Part shown: positions 1-5,369 of the stretch, in pieces
How the letters are laid out: each line of letters begins with the position of its first letter
Position numbering within the stretch: the stretch's first letter is position 1
Source: Hyphomicrobiales bacterium
GTDB lineage: Bacteria; Pseudomonadota; Alphaproteobacteria; Rhizobiales; Aestuariivirgaceae
Direction of reading: 5' to 3'
DNA length: 13,758 nt
Assembly (NCBI GenBank): GCA_027031305.1
Contig: JALVRJ010000239.1
Coordinates: forward strand, 1 to 13,758
The notes under the pieces: model-generated
Database searches by the model: none
What the model saw: only the letters and a program-made list of their open reading frames with translations
What the model was told of the DNA's origin: nothing
Position numbers and translations under genes: made by a program

Positions 1-7
1 CACCGGC

Positions 8-553
8 TCAGGCGGTGACCTTCTCCACCTGGCCGAATTCCAGGTCCACCGGCGTTTCGCGTCCGAAGATGGACACCGACACCTTCAGCCGCTGGTGCGT
101 CTCGTCCACTTCCTCCACCACGCCCTCGAAACTGGCGAACGGCCCGTCGATGATGCGCACCATCTCGCCGATCTCGAAGGTCACGCCACTGCTTGGCGTC
201 GTCACGCCCTCTTCCACGATACCCAGAATGCGCGCCGCCTCCTCCTCGGAGATCGGCATCGGCTTGTTGCCCTTGTCCGACCCCAGGAACCCCGTCACCT
301 TGGGCGTGTTCTTGATCAGATGAAAGGTGGCGTCGTTCATCTCCATTTTCACCAGCACGTAGCCGGGAAAAAGGTGCCGCTTGCGCACCACCTTGCGGCC
401 TCCGGGCTTCACCTCCACCACTTCCTCGGTCGGCACCAACACCTCCTCGAAGAAGTCGGAAAGCCCCTGCATCTCCGCCTGGTGACGAATTTCCTCCGCC
501 ACCTTGTCCTCGAAGTTCGAGTAGGCGTGCACGATATACCAACGCTTGGCCAT
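8..553 (-). CDS. nusG: Transcription termination/antitermination factor NusG
   Basis: NusG binds RNA polymerase beside the exit path, suppresses pausing, and links polymerase to Rho or to the ribosome. The product is 181 residues, the usual bacterial length. The N-terminal NGN domain covers about residues 4-115, with the family signatures WYIVHAYSNFEDKV (5-18) and RHLFPGYVLVKM (59-70). A C-terminal KOW domain follows at about 128-178, with GEMVRIIDGPFASFEGVV at 129-146. The reading frame stays open a further 101 codons upstream, but that stretch overlaps secE in another frame and has no NusG-like sequence, so the start at MAKRWYIV is chosen. The gene lies 86 bp downstream of secE and is almost certainly co-transcribed with it. 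The ribosomal protein genes rplK and rplA would be expected just beyond the window edge (inference from conserved order). Confidence 0.97.
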   Translation of the reverse strand: MAKRWYIVHAYSNFEDKVAEEIRHQAEMQGLSDFFEEVLVPTEEVVEVKPGGRKVVRKRHLFPGYVLVKMEMNDATFHLIKNTPKVTGFLGSDKGNKPMPISEEEAARILGIVEEGVTTPSSGVTFEIGEMVRIIDGPFASFEGVVEEVDETHQRLKVSVSIFGRETPVDLEFGQVEKVTA

Positions 554-622
554 GAACTGTCCGCCCCGTGACGAATGTCGCCTGCTTGCCTGCTTGCCCG
601 GATATGCCGCCGCGCGCGGCCC

Positions 623-654
623 GTCAGATACCGTAGATGTCAGATACCGTAGAT
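623..654. repeat. 16-bp tandem duplication over the secE stop codon
   Basis: The unit gtcagataccgtagat occurs twice head to tail, at 623-638 and 639-654. Read on the minus strand, it carries the last four codons of secE (Ile-Tyr-Gly-Ile) plus the TGA stop. The second copy falls just after the stop, so the protein is not changed. Confidence 0.9.
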
Positions 655-834
655 AAAGGTGTCCACCAGCCACTTCAGCACCGTGTCCACCAGCAGGAAG
701 AACAGCGCTGTGAGCGACACCATGATGATGACCATGATGGTGGTGATGAGTACTTCCTGCCGGCTGGGCCAGGTGATTTTCGCCGCTTCCTGCCGCACCT
801 CGCGGATGAACTGCATCACGTTGACCTTCGCCAT
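640..834 (-). CDS. secE: Preprotein translocase subunit SecE
   Basis: SecE is the small essential membrane subunit that clamps SecY in the SecYEG protein-conducting channel. The product is 64 residues, typical of the short single-span SecE of alphaproteobacteria. An amphipathic N-terminal helix carries the conserved FIREVRQEAAKITWPSRQE (9-27). One hydrophobic membrane segment follows at about residues 30-52. The start is MAKVNVMQF, the family's usual N terminus. nusG follows 86 bp downstream on the same strand, forming the standard secE-nusG unit. The last codons are duplicated beyond the stop (see the repeat at 623-654). The upstream non-coding region is unusually long for this cluster. Confidence 0.96.
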   Translation of the reverse strand: MAKVNVMQFIREVRQEAAKITWPSRQEVLITTIMVIIMVSLTALFFLLVDTVLKWLVDTFIYGI

Positions 835-1027
835 GCCACGTCAACTCCATGTCCACGCCCGTGGGGCGTCCGCCACTGGTGCGCGCCGGCGGGCATCACC
901 CGGTTGCTGGCGCCGATATCCGTGAAGACCTGAAGGTCGGAGACACGAAAGCGGGGCGCACAGACCAGACGTTCTCCGCACCCCGGACATGCTTCCGGCT
1001 CCCTGCTTCGGCGGCCTTGCTTAGCCC

Positions 1028-1056
1028 AAATCCCGCCCCCGCGCAAGGGGAGTCAA
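1028..1056 (-). promoter_or_regulatory. Candidate secE-nusG promoter
   Basis: On the minus strand TTGACT (1056-1051) is followed after 17 bp by GGATTT (1033-1028). The -35 box is good but the -10 is poor. A nearby GGGCTAAGC could be the real -10, at longer spacing. The leader to secE would be about 185 nt. This is the best candidate, not a firm call. Confidence 0.3.
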
Positions 1057-1202
1057 GGCAAAAAACGTGCCAGCCACGAATGCCCGCCATGCACCGGACA
1101 CATCGCCCCGTCCCGTCTACGCTGGCGCCTTAAGTTTGCCGTTGAGGGCAACCAGGGGCCCCACACCATGAAGAAAGCGGATAGCGGCATCATGAATAAT
1201 GC

Positions 1203-1239
1203 ATCGCGCCGGCGCAGGGCCGCCCCAAGCCGGCGCGAT
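1203..1239. repeat. 11-bp inverted repeat
   Basis: atcgcgccggc (1203-1213) and gccggcgcgat (1229-1239) are perfect reverse complements around a 15-nt loop. There is no T-run on either side, so it is not a typical terminator. It lies just downstream, in the minus-strand sense, of the 46-bp palindrome. Confidence 0.6.
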
Positions 1240-1254
1240 TCAACTTCATCTTGG

Positions 1255-1300
1255 CGCATGAAAAGGAGCGGCTCGAATTCGAGCCGCTCCTTTTCATGCG
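1255..1300 (-). terminator. Perfect 46-bp palindrome, bidirectional terminator
   Basis: The arms 1255-1277 and 1278-1300 are exact reverse complements with no spacer. The core is GGAGCGGCTCGAA / TTCGAGCCGCTCC, flanked by AAAA and TTTT, so either strand gives a GC-rich hairpin followed by U residues. It would end minus-strand transcripts coming from tRNA-Trp before they reach the secE leader. The outer cgcatg/catgcg extends pairing beyond the T-run, which is longer than an ordinary terminator needs. Confidence 0.8.
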
Positions 1301-1307
1301 AAATCAT

Positions 1308-1337
1308 AATGGCAGGGGCGGAGAGACTCGAACTCCC
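1308..1337 (-). repeat. Duplicated 3' end of tRNA-Trp (att-like scar)
   Basis: Thirty bases here are identical to 1503-1532, the 3' end of the tRNA-Trp gene and two flanking bases. The copied gene part is exactly the T-arm (GGGAG-TTCGAGT-CTCTC), the 3' acceptor strand CGCCCCT and GCCA. No D-arm or anticodon arm is present, so it cannot be a working tRNA. A direct repeat of a tRNA 3' end, downstream of the intact gene on the same strand, is the usual form of an integration att site. Only about 165 bp separates the two copies, and no integrase is visible. Confidence 0.85.
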
Positions 1338-1339
1338 TC

Positions 1340-1384
1340 CTTTTGTCGGACAAAAGTTTCGCGCGTGTCGCGCGAATACTTTTG
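1340..1384 (-). other. Overlapping alternative hairpins
   Basis: A short hairpin pairs cttttgt (1340-1346) with acaaaag (1350-1356). A larger one pairs caaaagt-ttcgcgcg (1351-1365) with cgcgcgaa-t-acttttg (1369-1384), with one bulged base and a 3-nt loop. Both need the segment at 1351-1356, so only one can form at a time. They sit next to the tRNA-Trp fragment. Their function is unknown. Confidence 0.6.
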
Positions 1385-1405
1385 CCCGCGATACGCTCTG
1401 GATGC

Positions 1406-1478
1406 AACAAACAAGGCCCGCTGCCCCGCCCAACCATCTTGCCTCAAAATTTCGGGGGGTTGGGCGGGGGAGCGGGCC
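1406..1478 (-). terminator. Long inverted repeat, likely tRNA-Trp terminator
   Basis: The arms at 1415-1435 and 1458-1478 are 21 nt each with one mismatch, around a 22-nt loop. On the minus strand the stem is followed by TTGTTTGTT (1414-1406). It lies just past the 3' end of tRNA-Trp and would stop its transcript. The stem and loop are larger than in a typical intrinsic terminator, so a mobile-element or structural origin is possible. Confidence 0.6.
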
Positions 1479-1504
1479 GGTGCGACGCGCTTCAGCGCAA
1501 AAAA

Positions 1505-1580
1505 TGGCAGGGGCGGAGAGACTCGAACTCCCGACCTGCGGTTTTGGAGACCGCTGCTCTACCAACTGAGCTACGCCCCT
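1505..1580 (-). tRNA. tRNA-Trp (CCA anticodon)
   Basis: The gene is 76 nt with CCA encoded. The acceptor AGGGGCG pairs with CGCCCCT, the D-arm is GCTCAGTTGGTAGAGC, the anticodon loop CTCCAAA carries CCA, and the T-loop is TTCGAGT. It sits between tuf and secE, as in many alphaproteobacteria. Its T-arm and acceptor end are duplicated at 1308-1337. Confidence 0.97.
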
Positions 1581-1611
1581 GCATGGCGGGCCCGCCCGCC
1601 GACGCCCCTCA

Positions 1612-1640
1612 TATATAGCCAAAGCGCACGGATGAAAAGG
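1612..1640 (-). promoter_or_regulatory. Candidate tRNA-Trp promoter
   Basis: On the minus strand a clear TATATA -10 (1617-1612) lies about 32 bp before the mature tRNA end. At 17-bp spacing the -35 position reads CCTTTT, which is weak. The tuf terminator lies just upstream, so an independent promoter is expected here. Confidence 0.4.
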
Positions 1641-1691
1641 GCCTTTCCCGCTTTCGCCCCTCATTCCCGAAAATGGCTCGATTGCCCACAA

Positions 1692-1720
1692 CAAAAGGGG
1701 CGCCCTCGCAAGGGCGCCCC
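1692..1720 (-). terminator. Rho-independent terminator of tuf
   Basis: On the minus strand GGGGCGCCCT-TGCG-AGGGCGCCCC forms a perfect 10-bp stem with a 4-nt loop (1720-1697), followed by TTTTGTT. It lies 26 bp after the tuf stop codon. Confidence 0.88.
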
Positions 1721-1746
1721 CTAAAAATGCCAAGCTGGCGCTTCGC

Positions 1747-2937
<1,191 letters not shown>

Positions 2938-2982
2938 CGTCCCTGTTCCTCAAGCTGACTCGTTTCTTCGGTGCGTTCCCCG

Positions 2983-3013
2983 TGGCGTCGTTCCCACGCC
3001 CGCCTCGACGCCA
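2983..3013 (-). other. Hairpin in the tRNA-Gly to tuf spacer
   Basis: tggcgtcg (2983-2990) and cgacgcca (3006-3013) are perfect 8-bp reverse complements around a 15-nt loop. It lies in the tuf leader just 3' of tRNA-Gly. No T-run follows, so transcription should continue into tuf. It may guide processing of the tRNA-mRNA transcript (inference). Confidence 0.45.
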
Positions 3014-3030
3014 TTCCACCGGCGATCGGC

Positions 3031-3104
3031 TGGAGCGGGTGAGGGGAATCGAACCCCCATCTTCAGCTTGGAAGGCTGTTGCTCTACCATTGAGCTACAC
3101 CCGC
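3031..3104 (-). tRNA. tRNA-Gly (TCC anticodon)
   Basis: The gene is 74 nt with CCA encoded. The acceptor GCGGGTG pairs with CACCCGC, the D-arm is GCTCAATGGTAGAGC, the anticodon loop CTTCCAA carries TCC, and the T-loop is TTCGATT. It sits between tRNA-Tyr and tuf, and its transcript must be cut away from the tuf mRNA. Confidence 0.97.
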
Positions 3105-3192
3105 AGAGCAGAAATGAACGCCGGATCGGCAAGTGCGGGAAGGAACGGGGGGCCGCAACTCCCGCCAAGGCAAGCGCCAGAACCACAAACTC

Positions 3193-3228
3193 CCGGCAGC
3201 CGCGCCCGTTGCCGCGCGCCGCTGCCGG
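3193..3228 (-). other. Spacer hairpin between tRNA-Tyr and tRNA-Gly
   Basis: ccggcagc (3193-3200) and gctgccgg (3221-3228) are perfect reverse complements. Pairing extends inward to 13 positions with one mismatch. There is no T-run. It is probably a structured spacer within the polycistronic tRNA precursor. Confidence 0.4.
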
Positions 3229-3239
3229 CGGAAGGAAAA

Positions 3240-3325
3240 TGGTGGAGGGGGCTGGATTCGAACCAGCGTAGGCAAAAGCCAACGGGTTTACAGCCCGTCC
3301 CCTTTAGCCACTCGGGCACCCCTCC
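3240..3325 (-). tRNA. tRNA-Tyr (GTA anticodon)
   Basis: The gene is 86 nt with CCA encoded and the long variable arm of a class II tRNA. The acceptor GGAGGGG pairs with CCCCTCC, the anticodon loop CTGTAAA carries GTA, and the T-loop is TTCGAAT. It is the first gene of the tyr-gly-tuf unit. Confidence 0.97.
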
Positions 3326-3426
3326 TCATGTGCCGCGCCCCCGCCCTTCCGGCCACATGGCGAAGCCTTTGAACGGAAACGCTCCCCACCACGCCGCCAT
3401 CGGGGCCTTGCGCGTCGGGTGCCTGC

Positions 3427-3455
3427 TATATGCGCACTGGTTCGCCCCCTGTCAA
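3427..3455 (-). promoter_or_regulatory. Sigma70-type promoter of tRNA-Tyr/tRNA-Gly/tuf
   Basis: On the minus strand a consensus TTGACA (3455-3450) is followed after exactly 17 bp by CATATA (3432-3427). Transcription would start near 3420, giving a leader of about 95 nt before tRNA-Tyr. This is the strongest promoter in the window, fitting a unit that makes EF-Tu and tRNAs. Confidence 0.8.
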
Positions 3456-3527
3456 CATGCAATGAACACGCCCCGCCCTTTCAAGCCCGGCAGCGACAAT
3501 CATGGCCATGCGCAGCGGCTCCGGGCA

Positions 3528-3536
3528 TGATAGAAT
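3528..3536 (+). promoter_or_regulatory. Candidate extended -10 promoter of rlmB
   Basis: TGATAGAAT is an extended -10 (TGn) joined to TAGAAT at 3531-3536. No good -35 is seen. Transcription would begin near 3543, which argues against the rlmB start at 3527 and for those at 3569 or 3578. Confidence 0.35.
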
Positions 3537-3577
3537 TCCGCATCGAGACGATGAAACCGCATCGACGGATGGGTGGC

Positions 3578-4423
3578 ATGGCACGGGATCGCGATGGAAG
3601 GCCGAAACAGCGAAAGGCCACGCCCCGAGCGGCGGGCAAGGCGAAGGACAAGGGTGCCGGGGGCGCCCACCCCGGCGGCTGTTCCTCGCCGCTGGCCGAT
3701 GACGAGGAACTGCTCTACGGCATTCATACCGCGCGCGAGACGCTGAACAACCCCGCCCGCCGAATCCTGCGCGCCTTCGCCACGAAGAATGCGCTGGCCA
3801 GGCTCAAGGAGGACTTCCGCACCGCTGGCATCACCCCGCAAATCGTCCTGCCGAAAGACCTGAACCGCCGCCTCGGGGAAGACACGGTGCACCAGGGCGT
3901 GCTGTTGTTCGCCGAGCCCTTGCCCGAGGCCACCCTGGCGGACGTGGCGGTCGAAGGCGGCCCGCTGTTGCTGCTGGACCAGATCACCGATCCGCACAAC
4001 ATTGGCGCCATCCTGCGTTCCGCCGCGGCCTTCTGTGTCAGCGGCGTCATCATCACCCGCCGCCACGCGCCGGCCGCCAACACCGGCGTGCTGGCCAAGG
4101 CCGCCTCCGGCGCGCTGGAACACGTGCCGCTGGTGCGGGTGACGAACCTCGCCCGCGCCATGGAAGAGCTGAGGAGCGCTTATGGCTACACCCTGTGGGG
4201 GCTGGACAGCGACGGCGAGGGCGTGCTGGACTGCGCCACGGACGTGCCCGCGCGCATCGCCCTGGTGTTGGGCGCCGAGGGCAAGGGCCTGCGCTTGAAG
4301 GTGCGCGAAACCTGCGACGCCATCCTGCGGCTGGACATGCCCGGCGCCATCCGCTCGCTCAACGTCTCCAACGCCGCCGCCATCGCCCTCTTCGCCCTGC
4401 ACCAGGGCCGGCGCAAGCCTTGA
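3578..4423 (+). CDS. rlmB: 23S rRNA 2'-O-methyltransferase, TrmH/SpoU family (RlmB-like)
   Basis: Family members transfer methyl from S-adenosylmethionine to a ribose 2'-OH. RlmB acts on G2251 in the 23S rRNA P loop. From MARDRDGRPK the protein is 281 residues. Residues 1-40 are basic and Gly-rich. An L30e-like substrate-binding domain starts at LLYGIHTARETL (about 46). The SpoU knot domain has motif 1 DPHNIGAILRSA (about 135-146), motif 2 LVLGAEGKGLR (about 228-238) and motif 3 SLNVSNAAAIALF (about 258-270), with the Asn, Glu and Ser-Asn residues in place. In-frame ATGs also exist at 3527, 3551 and 3569. I prefer 3578 because of the promoter position and GGGTGG upstream. It is divergent from tRNA-Tyr. 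Family is certain; the exact target base is inferred. Confidence 0.93.
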   Translation: MARDRDGRPKQRKATPRAAGKAKDKGAGGAHPGGCSSPLADDEELLYGIHTARETLNNPARRILRAFATKNALARLKEDFRTAGITPQIVLPKDLNRRLGEDTVHQGVLLFAEPLPEATLADVAVEGGPLLLLDQITDPHNIGAILRSAAAFCVSGVIITRRHAPAANTGVLAKAASGALEHVPLVRVTNLARAMEELRSAYGYTLWGLDSDGEGVLDCATDVPARIALVLGAEGKGLRLKVRETCDAILRLDMPGAIRSLNVSNAAAIALFALHQGRRKP

Positions 4424-4425
4424 CT

Positions 4426-4505
4426 CGTCATGCTGGCGAAAGCCGGCATCTTGTGGATGGCTTCTTGATCATCACATTAAGATCCTGGCTTTCGCCAGGG
4501 TGACG
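4426..4505. repeat. REP-like inverted pair after rlmB
   Basis: Two 27-nt units, 4426-4452 and 4479-4505, are inverted copies with four mismatches. Each is itself built around CTGGCGAAAGCCxG. Similar CTGGCGAAAGCCAG-type units are common intergenic palindromes in alphaproteobacteria (from memory). The pair could fold as a cruciform or a long hairpin just after the rlmB stop. It lacks a T-run, so termination would be imperfect. Confidence 0.7.
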
Positions 4506-4547
4506 AAGATTTGCATCTCTGGCGGCATGAAGGAAGGAGCGACGGAC

Positions 4548-4745
4548 ATGAACGCCACCCATGACAAATCACCGGGAAGCATCACCCGCTACCGGCTGCT
4601 GACGGGGCCGGATGATGCGAACTTCTGCCACCGTGTCACCGAGGCCCTTGAACAGGGCTGGGAGCTTTACGGTTCTCCTTCCATCTCCGTCAGTGGCGAG
4701 AAGGTGATGGTCGCCCAGGCGGTTGTCTTGCGCGAAAAGACGTGA
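4548..4745 (+). CDS. Small DUF1737-type protein
   Basis: The product is a 65-residue soluble protein with no membrane segment. Its core TRYRLLTGPDDANFCHRV (13-30) followed by EALEQGWELYGSPS and, near the end, VAQAVVLRE matches the DUF1737 family, whose function is unknown. The pattern 'Y-x-L-L-x-G-P-D-D-x-x-F-C' and 'GWELYGSPS' is the family hallmark. The start at 4548 is chosen because AGGAAGGAG (4531-4539) sits 8 nt upstream; earlier in-frame starts at 4500 and 4527 would overlap this site or the REP-like repeat. tRNA-Leu begins 20 bp after the stop and may be co-transcribed. Confidence 0.9.
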   Translation: MNATHDKSPGSITRYRLLTGPDDANFCHRVTEALEQGWELYGSPSISVSGEKVMVAQAVVLREKT

Positions 4746-4765
4746 TTTTCTTCACGCCGCTCGCC

Positions 4766-4852
4766 GCGGGCGTGGCGGAATTGGTAGACGCAGCGGACTT
4801 AAAATCCGCGGGCCCTAGCGCCGTGGGGGTTCAAGTCCCCCCGCCCGCACCA
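4766..4852 (+). tRNA. tRNA-Leu (TAA anticodon)
   Basis: The gene is 87 nt with CCA encoded and a long variable arm. The acceptor GCGGGCG pairs with CGCCCGC, the D-arm includes GGCGGAATTGGTAGAC, the anticodon loop CTTAAAA carries TAA, and the T-loop is TTCAAGT. It lies between the DUF1737 gene and hfq. Confidence 0.97.
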
Positions 4853-5023
4853 CTTGGATCACAAGACTTCCGATGATTTTCCGCGCACACCTCATGATGC
4901 GCGCCCTTGATCTCGGTGCCGCGCCAGGTTTCACTCCGCATCATCTCGCGCGAAACCTCCGGCTGTGTTATCCTTCTCGTCCAGGGGCTGGATCGGGCGC
5001 GACGACCGGAGCCTCGCCCCGGG

Positions 5024-5047
5024 AAGAATCGGGACAACAACAACAAA
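5024..5047 (+). promoter_or_regulatory. ARN-repeat element in the hfq leader
   Basis: The leader carries AAGAAT (5024-5029) and then AACAACAACAAA (5036-5047), that is two and four ARN triplets. The second block ends 3 nt before the ribosome binding site GGAGAG (5051-5056). ARN triplets are the known ligand of the Hfq distal face, so this may be an autoregulatory operator on the mRNA (inference). Confidence 0.5.
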
Positions 5048-5064
5048 CCCGGAGAGCGCGAGCC

Positions 5065-5304
5065 ATGCCACAGGACAGACAACAGAACCTGCAAGACGTT
5101 TTTCTGAACCACGTGCGCAAGAACAAGGTTCCGGTCACCGTTTTCCTCGTCAACGGCGTGAAGCTCCAGGGCGTCATCACCTGGTTCGACAATTTCTGTG
5201 TTCTGCTGAAGCGAGACGGCCACCCCCAGCTGGTCTACAAGCACGCCATCTCGACGGTCATGCCGCAAAGCCCCATATCCCTGCACGAGGAGGCCGGCGA
5301 ATGA
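5065..5304 (+). CDS. hfq: RNA chaperone Hfq
   Basis: Hfq is a hexameric Sm-like protein that binds small RNAs and A-rich mRNA and promotes their pairing. The product is 79 residues, with the short C-terminal tail usual in alphaproteobacteria. [20 protein letters not shown] (7-26) forms the N-terminal helix and first strand. The Sm1 motif is [20 protein letters not shown], and the Sm2 motif YKHAISTV carries the YKHA signature. The start follows GGAGAG by 8 nt. The frame stays open 64 codons upstream but that part shows no Hfq similarity. A possible extended -10, TGTTATCCT, lies at 4966-4974. hflX follows, as in most proteobacteria, with a 22-codon ORF overlapping both genes. The leader carries an ARN element suggesting self-repression. 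Confidence 0.98.
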   Translation: MPQDRQQNLQDVFLNHVRKNKVPVTVFLVNGVKLQGVITWFDNFCVLLKRDGHPQLVYKHAISTVMPQSPISLHEEAGE

Positions 5305-5369
5305 GAATTCCCGCAAGCCGGGCCAAGGGAATGCATGGCGCCACCGAGCGCGAGACAGGAATCGCATGA
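5301..5369 (+). CDS. Possible 22-residue coupling ORF between hfq and hflX
   Basis: An ATG overlapping the hfq stop (ATGA at 5301-5304) opens a 22-codon frame. Its TGA stop overlaps the hflX start (ATGA at 5366-5369). The peptide begins [10 protein letters not shown] and is basic, with no membrane segment. It belongs to no family I recognise. With termination-reinitiation at each ATGA, ribosomes leaving hfq could be carried across the 61-bp gap to hflX. The overlaps could also be chance in GC-rich DNA. No strong ribosome binding site precedes the ATG beyond GAGGAGG within the hfq end (5287-5293). Confidence 0.35.
   Translation: MRIPASRAKGMHGATERETGIA

Larger units (their letters stand above)
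861..1254. other. Non-coding region upstream of secE
   Basis: About 400 bp between secE and the palindrome at 1255 has no reading frame that looks like a protein. The open frames here are rich in Arg, Ala, Gly and Pro and match no family I recognise. It contains a weak promoter candidate (1028-1056) and an 11-bp perfect inverted repeat, atcgcgccggc at 1203-1213 against gccggcgcgat at 1229-1239. It probably serves as the secE-nusG promoter and leader. Confidence 0.5.

Noticed and set aside
554..856. His-rich N-terminal extension in frame with nusG (HHHHHGHHHG)
   Set aside because: It is secE read in another frame; the run comes from the Ile/Met codons of the SecE membrane helix. NusG starts at 553.
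1168..1724. Plus-strand open frames over the tRNA-Trp region that repeat a short peptide (GRGGETRTP, and AGAERLELP in another frame)
   Set aside because: The repeated peptide comes from the duplicated tRNA-Trp 3' end read as protein, not from a real repeat protein.
1053..1733. A 226-codon open frame on the minus strand across tRNA-Trp
   Set aside because: It runs through the tRNA, the terminators and the palindrome, and has no protein-like features.
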